A stretch of 64,000 bases of DNA, from contig NZ_JAMKFA010000012.1 of assembly GCF_025499515.1 (NCBI RefSeq), positions 176,719 to 240,718 of the forward strand. Direction: 5' to 3'. Shown piece by piece: positions 27,118 to 36,128 of the stretch. This DNA is from Flavobacterium odoriferum. Its GTDB lineage: Bacteria; Bacteroidota; Bacteroidia; Flavobacteriales; Flavobacteriaceae. Position 1 is the first letter of the stretch. Every line of letters begins with the position of its first letter. A program made the translations under genes and the position numbers. The notes beneath the pieces are model-generated. The model was not told the origin of the DNA and did not search any database. It saw nothing but the letters and a program-made list of their open reading frames with translations.

Positions 27118-28128
27118 TTATTTTTCTTCTACGTTTAACATTTGCCACAATTTGTCTTTCAACTCTTGTAAACCTTGTTGGGCAACCGAAGAAATAAACA
27201 AATAAGGAGTTCCTTTAAATTCTTTGTCCAATTGTTTTTTCAATTCTGCTTTTAATTCATCGTCTAACATATCGCATTTTGAAATCACAATCAAACGATC
27301 TTTGTCTAACATTTCTGGGTTGTAACGACGTAATTCATCTAACAGAATTTCGTATTCTTTCTTAATATCATCTGCATCAGCTGGAACTAAAAACAACAAA
27401 GTTGAATTACGTTCAATATGACGCAAAAAGTAATGTCCTAATCCTTTTCCTTCCGCTGCACCTTCAATAATTCCAGGAATATCAGCCATTACAAACGATT
27501 GAAAATCTCTGTAAGCTACAATTCCTAAATTAGGTTTTAAAGTTGTAAACGGATAATCTGCAATTTTTGGCTTAGCCGAAGTTAACACAGAAAGTAACGT
27601 TGATTTTCCTGCATTTGGGAAACCTACTAAACCTACATCTGCCAATACTTTTAATTCTAAAGTTACATCTACTTCCTTTACAGGCATTCCTGGTTGTGCA
27701 TAACGAGGCGTTTGATTTGTTGAACTCCTAAAATGCCAGTTTCCTAAACCACCTTTTCCTCCTTCTGCTAAGATTCTCACCTCATCGTGTTCTGTAATTT
27801 CGAACAAAACGTCACCTGTTTCTTGGTCTTTTACAACTGTTCCTAATGGTACTTCAATGTATTTGTCTTCTCCATCATGACCTGTACTTCTTGAACTTCC
27901 TCCATCGCCTCCGTGACCAGCACGCATGTGTTTCAAAAATTTCAAGTGAAATAATGTCCAAAGATTTTTGTTTCCTTTTATGTATACGTGTCCACCGCGA
28001 CCACCATCACCACCATCTGGCCCACCTTTTTCAATAAATTTTTCTCTGTGTAAATGCGACGAACCTTTCCCTCCTTTTCCGGAAGAAACGTATATTTTTA
28101 CGTAGTCTACAAAATTTCCTTCTGTCAT
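27118..28128 (-). CDS. obgE: GTPase Obg/CgtA
   Basis: Ribosome-associated GTPase involved in 50S assembly and stress response. The product has 336 residues: the N-terminal Obg fold with glycine-rich loops ([25 protein letters not shown]), then the G domain with G1 GFPNAGKST near 166, G3 DIPGIIEGA and G4 SKCD. The variable C-terminal OCT domain of longer Obg proteins is absent, which is common in this phylum. Its leader contains a TTTTCAG heptamer repeat. Confidence 0.96.
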   Translation of the reverse strand: MTEGNFVDYVKIYVSSGKGGKGSSHLHREKFIEKGGPDGGDGGRGGHVYIKGNKNLWTLFHLKFLKHMRAGHGGDGGSSRSTGHDGEDKYIEVPLGTVVKDQETGDVLFEITEHDEVRILAEGGKGGLGNWHFRSSTNQTPRYAQPGMPVKEVDVTLELKVLADVGLVGFPNAGKSTLLSVLTSAKPKIADYPFTTLKPNLGIVAYRDFQSFVMADIPGIIEGAAEGKGLGHYFLRHIERNSTLLFLVPADADDIKKEYEILLDELRRYNPEMLDKDRLIVISKCDMLDDELKAELKKQLDKEFKGTPYLFISSVAQQGLQELKDKLWQMLNVEEK

Positions 28129-28136
28129 TGTTTCAA

Positions 28137-28180
28137 TTTTCAGTTTTCAGTTTTCAGTCATCAATTATTTAAAACTGAAG
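28137..28180. repeat. Heptamer (TTTTCAG)3 with adjacent inverted copy
   Basis: Three perfect TTTTCAG copies (28137-28157) are followed by AAAACTGAA (28171-28179), complementary to the repeat. It lies between the start of obgE and the end of the CNNM gene. Confidence 0.75.
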
Positions 28181-28199
28181 CTTTGACTATAAACTATTT

Positions 28200-29474
28200 T
28201 TATTCTTTATATTGTTTGATAAGCACCTTATCTATTTTGGCGCCGTCCATTGTTAAGGCTTCTAAATCTAATTTATTCCAAATTATCTTATCGCCTTGAT
28301 TTGGAATATTTCCAAGTTCTGTGATAAAAAATCCACTTACTGTAGTTACTTCATAATCATTAATCAATTCGTCTAAATCGAAAAAAGTTAAGAAATCATG
28401 CAATGAATATTGTCCATCAACTAACCACGTTCCATCTTCATTTGCTACTAATTTGTACTCATCTTCGTCAAAATCTGAAGCATCGCCTACCAGAGCTTCT
28501 AAAATGTCATTTAATGTAATTACACCTTGAAAAATAGCATGTTCATCTACCACAAAGGCATAATGCATCTTTGAAGTTTTAAAGTTTTCTAATGCTTTAT
28601 AGGCAGAAGTCTGCTCAATTAAATATACAGCATCTCTAGTGATAGATTTTAAATCAAAAGTACCCGATTCAAAGCTTACAAATAAATCTTTAAGCAAGAC
28701 TAAACCAATTACATTATCTAAATTATCTTCACAAACTGGATAAACAGAGTGTAATTCATCTATAACTTTTGCCTTGATTTCTTCTTTTGTATCTTCAAGT
28801 GATAAATAAACAATATCACTTCGATGTGTCATTAACGAATTAACTTTTCGATCTCCAATGTGAAAAACACGTTCTACTATATCTTGCTCAATTTCTTGAA
28901 CTTCACCTACTTCTGTTCCTTCTTTAATAATAGCTTTAATTTCTTCTTCAGTTACTTTACCATCTGCTGTTGGTTTAATTTGTAACATCTTCAATAAAAA
29001 ATCTGTTGAAGTTGTAAGTAACCAAATAAACGGCATGGTAACAGTAGAGACAATTTTCATTGGTAAAGCCACCGCTTTTGCAATACTTTCTGGGTAATTT
29101 AGGCCAATACGCTTTGGCAATAACTCTCCTAAAACTAAAGAGAAAAAAGTTAATGTTACAACTACAATTCCAACAGCAATTGAATTTGCATAAGGACTTA
29201 ATGCTTCAAATGTTGCTACAAAATTTTGAACATCGGTAGTGATTTTGTCTCCAGAGTAAATACCTGTAAGAATTCCAATTAACGTAATTCCGATTTGAAC
29301 TGTAGATAGAAATTCATTTGGAGAATTGGCTAAATCTAAAGCTGCTTTTGCATTTTTATTTCCTTTTTTTGCAGCGGTTTCTAAACGATTTTTTCTGGCA
29401 GAAATCAATGCGATTTCAGACATTGAGAAGATACCATTTAACAGAATTAAAAAAAGTATTATTAAAATTTCCAT
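28200..29474 (-). CDS. CNNM/CorC-family (hemolysin-type) membrane protein with CBS domains
   Basis: The product has 424 residues. The DUF21/CNNM transmembrane domain (about 1-190) has IFSMSEIALISARKNRL near the N-terminus, two cystathionine-beta-synthase (CBS) domains follow (about 205-330, including HYAFVVDEHAIFQGVITLNDIL), and a CorC_HlyC domain closes the chain (VDGQYSLHDFL). Family members are implicated in Mg2+ export or homeostasis and were historically called hemolysins. GldE of gliding bacteria is a related family member, but this gene is not near other gld genes, so that name is not assigned. Confidence 0.9.
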   Translation of the reverse strand: MEILIILFLILLNGIFSMSEIALISARKNRLETAAKKGNKNAKAALDLANSPNEFLSTVQIGITLIGILTGIYSGDKITTDVQNFVATFEALSPYANSIAVGIVVVTLTFFSLVLGELLPKRIGLNYPESIAKAVALPMKIVSTVTMPFIWLLTTSTDFLLKMLQIKPTADGKVTEEEIKAIIKEGTEVGEVQEIEQDIVERVFHIGDRKVNSLMTHRSDIVYLSLEDTKEEIKAKVIDELHSVYPVCEDNLDNVIGLVLLKDLFVSFESGTFDLKSITRDAVYLIEQTSAYKALENFKTSKMHYAFVVDEHAIFQGVITLNDILEALVGDASDFDEDEYKLVANEDGTWLVDGQYSLHDFLTFFDLDELINDYEVTTVSGFFITELGNIPNQGDKIIWNKLDLEALTMDGAKIDKVLIKQYKE

Positions 29475-29488
29475 AGTTAAAATTATAA

Positions 29489-29529
29489 AAAAGGAGCTAG
29501 AATTCCAAATCTCGGAAATAGCTCCTTTT
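29489..29529 (-). terminator. Intrinsic terminator of hpt-adk
   Basis: AAAAGGAGCTA (29489-29499) pairs with TAGCTCCTTTT (29519-29529), with an inner TTCC/GGAA pairing. It is downstream of adk and immediately upstream of the CNNM gene. Confidence 0.85.
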
Positions 29530-29594
29530 CTGTGTGCAAATATCTAAAAAAAAATTGAATGCTCGAAATTTATCTTAGTGTATTGATTTTTAAT

Positions 29595-30167
29595 CTACAA
29601 TTGATCTAAAACCAAGCTTAATCTTTCAGTAACTTCTTGAATAGATCCAATACCATCAACTGCATAAAACTTGTTTTGCGCTTTGTAATAATCCATTAAT
29701 GGCGCAGTTTTTTCATTGTATTCTTGGTAACGATTTCTGATTTTTTCTTCGTCTTGATCGTCTGGTCTACCTGAAGTTTTTCCTCTTTCTAACAAACGTT
29801 GCACTAAGATTTCATCATTCGCTTCCAAAGCTACTGTAGCTGTAATTTCTTGATTTTTACCTTCTAAAAACTTATCTAAAGCTTCAGCTTGAGCAATTGT
29901 TCTTGGAAAACCATCAAATAAAAATCCTGCCGCTTGTGGATTTTTATCTACTTCACTTTGCAACATTTTAATAGTTACTTCATCCGGAACCAAATCGCCT
30001 TTATCCATAAAAGTTTTAGCTAATCTTCCTAATTCAGTATCATTTTTAATGTTGAATCTAAAAATATCTCCTGTAGATAAATGAACTAAATTGTATTTGT
30101 GCTTTAAAAAATCGGCTTGTGTTCCTTTTCCTGCTCCTGGTTTACCAAATAATACGATATTGATCAT
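29595..30167 (-). CDS. adk: Adenylate kinase
   Basis: Catalyses ATP + AMP to 2 ADP. The product has 190 residues, the short form without a zinc-binding LID. The P-loop is GKPGAGKGTQ (7-16); the AMP-binding segment LSTGDIFR, the FLFDGFPRTIAQAE motif and the short LID arginines (GRPDD) are visible. It is 30 bp downstream of hpt, so the two purine genes probably form one transcript ending at the 29489-29529 terminator. Confidence 0.97.
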   Translation of the reverse strand: MINIVLFGKPGAGKGTQADFLKHKYNLVHLSTGDIFRFNIKNDTELGRLAKTFMDKGDLVPDEVTIKMLQSEVDKNPQAAGFLFDGFPRTIAQAEALDKFLEGKNQEITATVALEANDEILVQRLLERGKTSGRPDDQDEEKIRNRYQEYNEKTAPLMDYYKAQNKFYAVDGIGSIQEVTERLSLVLDQL

Positions 30168-30197
30168 TGTTTTGTTATGTTAAGTTGTAATAGTTAG

Positions 30198-30728
30198 TTA
30201 TTCTGATAATTGATAAATGTCTTTTAAATTTCTTCCTAAACCATCGTAGTCTAAACCATATCCTACTATAAATTTATTTGGAATTCGAATGCCTACATAA
30301 TCTAGTTTAATGTCTTTTGTATAGGCTTCTGGTTTTAAGAATAAAGTAGCAATTTTGAAATGTTTCACATTGTGTTGTTTCATAATAGCTTTTAATTCCT
30401 CAATCGTATTTCCAGTATCTACAATATCTTCCACGATAATTACAGAACGACCTTCTAAACTTTGGTTCAAACCAATTAGTTCTTTTACTTCGTTTGTGGT
30501 TTGTGTTCCTTCGTATGATGTCATTTTTACAAATGAAACTTCGCAATTGTGACTGTATTTTTTCAATAAATCGGCCACGACCATGAAAGCGCCATTCAAA
30601 ACTCCAATAAAAACAGGGACGTCATCGCAAAAATCGTCTTCAATTTGTTTTGCCATGTTTTCAATGGCGAAGTTAATTTCCTCTCCCGAAATAAAAACTT
30701 CAAATTTCTTATCGTGTAGTTGTATCAC
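30198..30728 (-). CDS. hpt: Hypoxanthine phosphoribosyltransferase
   Basis: Purine salvage enzyme: hypoxanthine (and guanine) + PRPP to IMP/GMP. The product has 176 residues. The type I PRTase PRPP loop is VIIVEDIVDTGNT near 97-109, and the C-terminal hood has FIVGYGLDYDGLGRNL. A -7 element lies upstream; adk follows in the same direction. Confidence 0.95.
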   Translation of the reverse strand: MIQLHDKKFEVFISGEEINFAIENMAKQIEDDFCDDVPVFIGVLNGAFMVVADLLKKYSHNCEVSFVKMTSYEGTQTTNEVKELIGLNQSLEGRSVIIVEDIVDTGNTIEELKAIMKQHNVKHFKIATLFLKPEAYTKDIKLDYVGIRIPNKFIVGYGLDYDGLGRNLKDIYQLSE

Positions 30729-30753
30729 TTTGGTTAGATTTAGAAATAAACAA

Positions 30754-30761
30754 CAAATTTA
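30754..30761 (-). promoter_or_regulatory. -7 promoter element of hpt-adk
   Basis: On the minus strand TAAATTTG matches TAnnTTTG exactly, 25 bp upstream of the hpt ATG. A TTTG lies 21 bp further upstream, slightly long for a -33 element. Confidence 0.55.
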
Positions 30762-30824
30762 AGAAAGTCAAATGAATAGCTACAAAGTATTTCAACTTTT
30801 TTGCAAATTTGATATATTTACCGA

Positions 30825-31373
30825 ATGAAAAGTCAAATGTATCAGAAAATCGAAGAAAGCACTTGCCATGTTGCCAGCCGGAAAATGGTTAGTAATTTTG
30901 CTATGAAAGATGAAAATCATCTAAAAGAAATGATACAACTTGCTTTTGATACAAAAGATGAATTACATGTAAAAGCATTTTGGAGTTTGGATTTGGTTTG
31001 CGAAAAGAAACTGAAACAATTTGTTCCTTATATTGAAGATTTTTGTAGCGTTCTTCCAAAAATAAACGATGATTCTGCATTACGACCAGTGACTAAAATC
31101 GCTTTCTTTTTAGTGAAAAGCAATCACAGAAAAAACGGAATTTCTCTCACACAACAACAAGAACACAATTTAATAGAAGCCTTAATTGACCGATTGATTC
31201 AAGACGAAAAAGTAGCAGCAAAAGTGTATGCTATGAAAGCCCTTTTTGTCTTGGGAAAGAAATACGATTGGGTTCACGAAGAATTAAAAACCATCATCGA
31301 GCAAGATTATTCCAATCATTCCGCAGCTTACCAAGCGGCAACTCGAAATCTTTTGAAAAAACTCAACAAGTAA
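30825..31373 (+). CDS. HEAT-like helical repeat protein, unknown function
   Basis: No confident family. The product has 182 residues, cytosolic, almost entirely alpha-helical: repeated helix pairs such as KEMIQLAFDTKDELHVKAFW, KVAAKVYAMKALFVLGKKYDWV and SNHSAAYQAATRNLLKKL look like HEAT or DNA-alkylation-repeat units. These usually bind proteins or nucleic acids. It is divergent from hpt and lies upstream of purK with a repeat-containing spacer; a link to purine metabolism is only positional. Confidence 0.75.
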   Translation: MKSQMYQKIEESTCHVASRKMVSNFAMKDENHLKEMIQLAFDTKDELHVKAFWSLDLVCEKKLKQFVPYIEDFCSVLPKINDDSALRPVTKIAFFLVKSNHRKNGISLTQQQEHNLIEALIDRLIQDEKVAAKVYAMKALFVLGKKYDWVHEELKTIIEQDYSNHSAAYQAATRNLLKKLNK

Positions 31374-31375
31374 CA

Positions 31376-31409
31376 AATTGTTAATTATCAATTGTTAATT
31401 ATCAATTGT
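31376..31409. repeat. 14-bp tandem repeat upstream of purK
   Basis: AATTGTTAATTATC is repeated directly (31376-31389 and 31390-31403) with a third partial copy (31404-31409). The unit is nearly palindromic. It supplies the -33 region of the purK promoter. Confidence 0.85.
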
Positions 31410-31422
31410 CTGAGTATCTTTG
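31392..31422 (+). promoter_or_regulatory. Promoter of purK
   Basis: TTG (31392-31394) and TATCTTTG (31415-31422, exact TAnnTTTG) are separated by 20 bp. The predicted transcript start near 31426 excludes the possible upstream TTG start at 31420 and supports the ATG at 31447. Confidence 0.75.
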
Positions 31423-31446
31423 CGACACAAACAACAACACTACAAA

Positions 31447-32610
31447 ATGAATTATTTTTCTTCTGATTTTAAATTAGGAATTTTAGGAGGAGGTCAATTA
31501 GGAAAAATGCTTTTGACCGAAACTCGAAAATTCGATATCCAAACTTTAGTTTTAGAACCAAGCGAAGAAGCTCCAGCACGATACAGTTGCAACGGATTTT
31601 ACAAAGGCAGTTTAATGGATTTTGATACGGTTTACCAATTTGGTAAAATGGTCGATTTGTTAACCATCGAAATTGAGAATGTAAATTTAGACGCTTTAGA
31701 TAAATTGGAAGAAGAAGGATTACCCATTTACCCTTCGCCAAAAACCTTACGTTTGATTCAAAACAAAGGAAAACAAAAAGATTATTACGTTTCAAACGAT
31801 ATTCCAACATCACCACATCAACGATTTGTTGACTTAAACGATTTGAGAAACGCTTTAGCGAAAGACGAATTAGAATTTCCTTTTGTATGGAAATGTGCGC
31901 AATTTGGTTACGACGGAAATGGCGTTAAAATTTGTCGTTCTGCATTAGACTTGGTAAAATTACCTGATGTAGAATGCATTGCTGAAGAAATGGTTCCGTT
32001 TAAAAACGAATTAGCAGTAATTGTAGCGCGTTCGGTTTCTGGTGAAGTGAAAACCTATCCTGTAGTAGAAATGGAATTTCATCCCGAAGCCAATCAAGTA
32101 GAATACGTAATTTGCCCGGCGCGGATTGATGAAAAAGTAGCGCAAAAAGCTACTGAAGTTGCCTTAAAAGTTTCGGAAGCTTTCAATCATGTTGGTTTGT
32201 TGGCAGTTGAAATGTTCCAAACAGCAGATGATGAAATTTTGGTAAACGAAGTCGCTCCTCGCCCACATAACTCTGGACATTATTCGATTGAAGCGAGTTA
32301 TACTTCTCAATTTGAAAACCATTTACGTGCGATTTTAAACTTCCCTTTAGGAAATACCGACAGCAAAGTTGCCGGAATTATGGTAAATTTGGTTGGTGAA
32401 GAAGGTTATTCTGGACAAGTAGTTTACGAAAACATAGAAAAAATCATGGCAATCGACGGAGTAACGCCACACATTTACGGAAAAAGAGAAACACGACCTT
32501 TCCGAAAAATGGGTCACGTTACGATTGTAAATGAAGATATGACAGAAGCTAGAAGAATTGCGGAAGAAGTAAAAAATAGTATTAGAGTGATTAGTACAAC
32601 AATTGAATAA
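31447..32610 (+). CDS. purK: N5-carboxyaminoimidazole ribonucleotide synthase
   Basis: ATP-grasp enzyme that converts AIR, bicarbonate and ATP to N5-CAIR in de novo purine synthesis. The product has 387 residues from ATG 31447 (SSDFKLGILGGGQLGKML). The N-terminal pre-ATP-grasp fold, the ATP-grasp core (FPFVWKCAQFGYDGNGVK; EEMVPFKNELAVIV) and the metal-binding EVAPRPHNSGHYSIEA are all present. An in-frame TTG at 31420 is rejected because it overlaps the promoter. purE follows 79 bp downstream, the usual pairing. Confidence 0.95.
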   Translation: MNYFSSDFKLGILGGGQLGKMLLTETRKFDIQTLVLEPSEEAPARYSCNGFYKGSLMDFDTVYQFGKMVDLLTIEIENVNLDALDKLEEEGLPIYPSPKTLRLIQNKGKQKDYYVSNDIPTSPHQRFVDLNDLRNALAKDELEFPFVWKCAQFGYDGNGVKICRSALDLVKLPDVECIAEEMVPFKNELAVIVARSVSGEVKTYPVVEMEFHPEANQVEYVICPARIDEKVAQKATEVALKVSEAFNHVGLLAVEMFQTADDEILVNEVAPRPHNSGHYSIEASYTSQFENHLRAILNFPLGNTDSKVAGIMVNLVGEEGYSGQVVYENIEKIMAIDGVTPHIYGKRETRPFRKMGHVTIVNEDMTEARRIAEEVKNSIRVISTTIE

Positions 32611-32616
32611 TTAAAA

Positions 32617-32683
32617 GATTTAATGATTGAAAGATTTTTGTCAAAACGAATTTTCAATCTTTAAATTTTTCAATCTTTAAATA
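32617..32683. repeat. AT-rich direct/inverted repeats between purK and purE
   Basis: TTTCAATCTTTAAAT occurs twice about 16 bp apart, preceded by partial inverse copies (GATTGAAAGATT). It could form an imperfect hairpin that attenuates purK-purE readthrough. Confidence 0.5.
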
Positions 32684-32689
32684 AAATTT

Positions 32690-33172
32690 ATGAGCAAAGT
32701 AGCCATCATAATGGGAAGCATTTCGGATATGCCAGTAATGCAAGAAGCCATCGACATATTAAAAGGATTTGATATTCAAACCGAAGTAGATATTGTTTCA
32801 GCACACAGAACACCTGAAAAATTATTTGATTTCAGTAAAAACGCACACGAAAGAGGTATTTCAGTAATTATTGCTGGTGCTGGTGGCGCGGCTCATTTAC
32901 CTGGAATGGTTGCTTCTATGTCGCCACTTCCTGTAATTGGAGTTCCTGTAAAATCAAGCAATTCTATTGATGGATGGGATTCGGTTTTATCGATTTTGCA
33001 AATGCCAGGTGGAGTTCCTGTAGCAACTGTTGCATTAAATGGAGCAAAAAATGCGGGAATCTTAGCTGCACAAATTATCGGAAGTTCTGATAAATCCGTT
33101 TTAGATAAAATGATCGCTTACAAAGAAGGATTGAAACAAGCCGTTTTAAAAGCTTCTGAAGGATTGAAATAA
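32690..33172 (+). CDS. purE: N5-carboxyaminoimidazole ribonucleotide mutase
   Basis: Class I PurE; converts N5-CAIR to CAIR after PurK. The product has 160 residues. The family signature GSISDMPVMQEA near the N-terminus, the active-site SAHRTPEKLFDF with the catalytic His, and IAGAGGAAHLPGMVAS are all present. Same direction as purK and followed by an inverted repeat terminator. Confidence 0.96.
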   Translation: MSKVAIIMGSISDMPVMQEAIDILKGFDIQTEVDIVSAHRTPEKLFDFSKNAHERGISVIIAGAGGAAHLPGMVASMSPLPVIGVPVKSSNSIDGWDSVLSILQMPGGVPVATVALNGAKNAGILAAQIIGSSDKSVLDKMIAYKEGLKQAVLKASEGLK

Positions 33173-33179
33173 AAATAGA

Positions 33180-33209
33180 AAATCCCGAGTTATTGCTAAT
33201 TCGGGATTT
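33180..33209 (+). terminator. Terminator after purE
   Basis: AAATCCCGA (33180-33188) pairs with TCGGGATTT (33201-33209). The stem is strong but the T tract is short. Confidence 0.7.
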
Positions 33210-33331
33210 CTACTCACAATTAAGTGACAACTATAAAAAAATTCTACTCTCTCTCTGTTTGGGGCAAAAAGGATGTTTCTACATCATTTCATCGACAAAA
33301 TTATACACTTTATCGATAAAAACAAATTTTT

Positions 33332-35356
33332 ATGACACTTTTTTTAAAAAAATTTACAACAAAGTACAATACAGCACCTTTTAGTAAGATTAATCTTTCA
33401 GACTATAAGGAAGCTTTTGAAAAAACTATTGAACTTGCTCGTGCTGAAATCGATAACATCGTAAAAAACACAGAAGCACCTACTTTTTCAAATACAATTG
33501 AAGCTTTGGATTATTCGGGTGAGCAATTAGATAGATTATCTAATATTTTCTTCAATCTGAATTCGGCCGAAACTTGTGATGAAATGCAAAAAATTGCACA
33601 AGAAGTTTCTCCTTTACTTACGGCTTTTAGTAATGATATTGCTTTGAATGAAGACTTATTCAAACGCGTAAAAGCTGTTTATGATCAAAAAGATACTTTG
33701 ACATTAACTACCGAACAAGCGACTTTATTGGATAAAAAATTCAAAGGTTTTTCTAGAAATGGTGCATTACTTAATGAAGAAGATAAATTAAAACTACGCG
33801 AAATTGATACCGAATTAGCCAAACTAAAACTAACTTTCGGAGAAAATGTTTTAGCAGAAACCAATAATTATCAATTACATATTACCAACGAAGCCGATTT
33901 AAAAGGTTTGCCTGATGGCGCTAAAGAAATGGCGGCAAGTTTGGCAAAATCGAAAAATTTGGAAGGTTGGGTTTTTACTTTAGATTTCCCAAGCTATTTG
34001 CCTTTTGTAACGTATGTTGAAAATCGTGAATTGCGAAAAGAAATCGCCATCGCTGCTGGAAAAAAATCGTTTCAGGATGATGAATTAGATAACAAAGAAA
34101 ATGTAAAACGAATTGTCGAATTACGTCATAAACGTGCTAATTTATTGGGTTATCAATCGCATTCGCATTTTGTTTTGGAAGAACGAATGGCGCAAAATCC
34201 AGAAAAAGTACAATCGTTTTTGAATGATTTGTTGGAAAAAGCAAAACCCGCAGCTCAAAAAGAATTTGCTGAATTAACAGCTTTCGCTAAAGAACTTGAC
34301 GGAATTGACCAATTAGAAAAATGGGATGGCGCATATTATTCAGAAAAATTGAAACAAAAATTATTCAGTTTAGATGATGAGTTGTTGAAACCCTATTTCA
34401 AATTGGAAAATGTATTGAACGGCGCTTTCACTATCGCTGAAAAGTTATTCGGAATCACGTTCAAAGAAGTTTTTGATATTGATAAATACCACGAAGACGT
34501 TCAAACTTTTGAAGTTTTAGATTTCGATGGACAATTAGTAGCTGTTTTCTATTCCGATTTCTTTCCGAGAAAAGGAAAACGAAACGGCGCTTGGATGACA
34601 TCCTACAAACCACAATATATTAAGGACGGAATCAACGAAAGACCACATGTTTCTATCGTTTGTAATTTCACACCACCAACCGAAACGAAACCATCGTTAT
34701 TAACTTTTAACGAAGTAACGACATTGTTTCACGAATTTGGGCACGCATTACACGGCATGTTAGCTAATACGACTTATCCAAGTTTATCAGGGACTTCTGT
34801 TTACTGGGATTTTGTGGAATTACCAAGTCAAGTGATGGAAAACTGGTGTTACGAACCCGAAGCGTTGGCATTATTCGCCAAACATTACGAAACAGGTGAA
34901 ATTATTCCGCAACAATACGTTGAAAAAATCAAAGAAAGTGCGAGTTTCTTAGAAGGAATGGCGACATTACGTCAATTAAGTTTCGGGATTTTAGACATGA
35001 CGTATCATGGAAAATCGCAAACTATTGACGATGTAAAAGCTTTTGAAAAACAAGCTATGGAAGGCACAAGTTTATATCCAGACGTAGCAGAAAATTGTAT
35101 GAGTACTTCGTTTTCGCATATTTTTCAAGGCGGATATTCTTCGGGATATTACAGTTACAAATGGGCGGAAGTTTTAGATGCTGATGCGTTTGCGTATTTC
35201 CAAGAAAAAGGTATTTTCAATACAGAAGTCGCAACCAAATTCAAAGAAAACGTACTTTCAAAAGGAGGTACCGAATTACCAATGGAATTGTATAAAAAAT
35301 TCAGAGGTCAGGAACCGAAAGTAGAGGCGTTGTTGAAAAGGGCTGGGTTGATTTAG
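33332..35356 (+). CDS. M3 family metallopeptidase (oligopeptidase A/Dcp type)
   Basis: Cytosolic zinc metallopeptidase that degrades oligopeptides. The product has 674 residues with no signal peptide. The zinc site is HEFGH at 467-471 with Glu496 (DFVELPSQV) as third ligand. YSDFFPRKGKRNGAW and the C-terminal SFSHIFQGGYSSGYYSYKWAEVLDADAF are typical of the Dcp/OpdA branch. Peptidyl-dipeptidase and oligopeptidase A activities cannot be distinguished by reading alone. Confidence 0.93.
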   Translation: MTLFLKKFTTKYNTAPFSKINLSDYKEAFEKTIELARAEIDNIVKNTEAPTFSNTIEALDYSGEQLDRLSNIFFNLNSAETCDEMQKIAQEVSPLLTAFSNDIALNEDLFKRVKAVYDQKDTLTLTTEQATLLDKKFKGFSRNGALLNEEDKLKLREIDTELAKLKLTFGENVLAETNNYQLHITNEADLKGLPDGAKEMAASLAKSKNLEGWVFTLDFPSYLPFVTYVENRELRKEIAIAAGKKSFQDDELDNKENVKRIVELRHKRANLLGYQSHSHFVLEERMAQNPEKVQSFLNDLLEKAKPAAQKEFAELTAFAKELDGIDQLEKWDGAYYSEKLKQKLFSLDDELLKPYFKLENVLNGAFTIAEKLFGITFKEVFDIDKYHEDVQTFEVLDFDGQLVAVFYSDFFPRKGKRNGAWMTSYKPQYIKDGINERPHVSIVCNFTPPTETKPSLLTFNEVTTLFHEFGHALHGMLANTTYPSLSGTSVYWDFVELPSQVMENWCYEPEALALFAKHYETGEIIPQQYVEKIKESASFLEGMATLRQLSFGILDMTYHGKSQTIDDVKAFEKQAMEGTSLYPDVAENCMSTSFSHIFQGGYSSGYYSYKWAEVLDADAFAYFQEKGIFNTEVATKFKENVLSKGGTELPMELYKKFRGQEPKVEALLKRAGLI

Positions 35357-35380
35357 ATTGTCAGAATTTTAGATATTTAG

Positions 35381-35409
35381 AAACCGAAGCACAAATGCTT
35401 CGGTTTTTT
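35381..35409. terminator. Strong bidirectional terminator
   Basis: AAACCGAAGCA (35381-35391) pairs perfectly with TGCTTCGGTTT (35396-35406) around CAAA, followed by a T run. It separates the M3 peptidase from the convergent HEPN-like gene, whose stop codon overlaps it. Confidence 0.92.
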
Positions 35410-36055
35410 AATTATCTTTATTCTTAAATTTACTTATCAAACTTTCATATTCGGTTTCTTTGTCAACTTTTAAGAAATTAATAATTTTTTTTAAAGAATT
35501 ATTTTGAAAATCAATTTTATCAATCCCTGCACCTTTAGATTTATACAAAATTTCAACAATTTCTCTAGCTTTATAAACCAATATTTCAATTTCCGCAATA
35601 TTCTTCAAATACATTCTAACACTAGTACCTGTTGATGAGTCTTTATGAGCTAACTCTTTATCCCTTTCTTGACTTATTAATTTAACCTCATTAACCAATG
35701 ATGAAAGAATATCGTCGATTACATAAAAAAAAACATCTAACTCATTTTTATATGTATAAATTGTAAAATAGAAATTATTATTTTGAGAATTCCCTTTATA
35801 AATATCCTTTGCTTTCGGATTTAAATTTGGAGTAATGTATAGTTTACATAAATCAATAATTATGGATTTCCTATAAACATGCATTGTTTCAATTATAAAA
35901 CTATTAAATGTTCCTTTATTATCGTTTTGATATTCATCATATATAAACTTCAAAACTGAAAATCTTTTTTCAATAACAGTCAATATCGTATACTGAGTTG
36001 ACAAAATATTTTGAAATTTTTGATTTAAAACATCACTCATAATTATTTTTTTCAA
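35408..36055 (-). CDS. HEPN-like (AbiU2-type) helical protein, unknown function
   Basis: The product has 215 residues, cytosolic and predicted all-helical. R131 to H137 spell RDKELAH, the R-x(4-6)-H pattern typical of HEPN-superfamily ribonucleases such as AbiU2-like abortive-infection proteins and some RNases of toxin-antitoxin systems. The segment ETMHVYRKSIIIDLCKLY fits the preceding helix of that fold. No antitoxin gene is adjacent: it is a lone minus-strand gene between the M3 peptidase and the gbsR-like gene. A later ATG at 36040 (MSDVL) is an alternative start. The HEPN assignment is inference. Confidence 0.55.
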   Translation of the reverse strand: MKKIIMSDVLNQKFQNILSTQYTILTVIEKRFSVLKFIYDEYQNDNKGTFNSFIIETMHVYRKSIIIDLCKLYITPNLNPKAKDIYKGNSQNNNFYFTIYTYKNELDVFFYVIDDILSSLVNEVKLISQERDKELAHKDSSTGTSVRMYLKNIAEIEILVYKAREIVEILYKSKGAGIDKIDFQNNSLKKIINFLKVDKETEYESLISKFKNKDN

Positions 36056-36092
36056 ATGTACAATTATTTAAAAAAATAAACTTTCATTTTTT

Positions 36093-36124
36093 TTTGAAAC
36101 TTTAAAAACTTTGTTGTACATTTG
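36093..36124 (+). promoter_or_regulatory. Promoter of the GbsR/MarR-family gene
   Basis: TTTG (36093-36096), 20 bp, then TACATTTG (36117-36124, exact). The ATG at 36129 is 5 bases downstream, implying a leaderless or near-leaderless mRNA. The possible TTG start at 36111 falls inside the promoter and is rejected. Confidence 0.75.
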
Positions 36125-36128
36125 TCTC

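Noticed and set aside
28200..29474. Naming the CNNM/CorC gene gldE
   Set aside because: GldE is one member of this family and no gld partner (such as gldD) is adjacent; the assignment cannot be supported from the sequence alone.
31420..31446. Upstream TTG start extending purK by nine residues
   Set aside because: It overlaps the -7 element TATCTTTG, so it would not be in the mRNA; the ATG at 31447 begins the conserved sequence.
36111..36128. Upstream TTG start for the GbsR-like gene
   Set aside because: It lies inside the promoter; ATG 36129 is the start.
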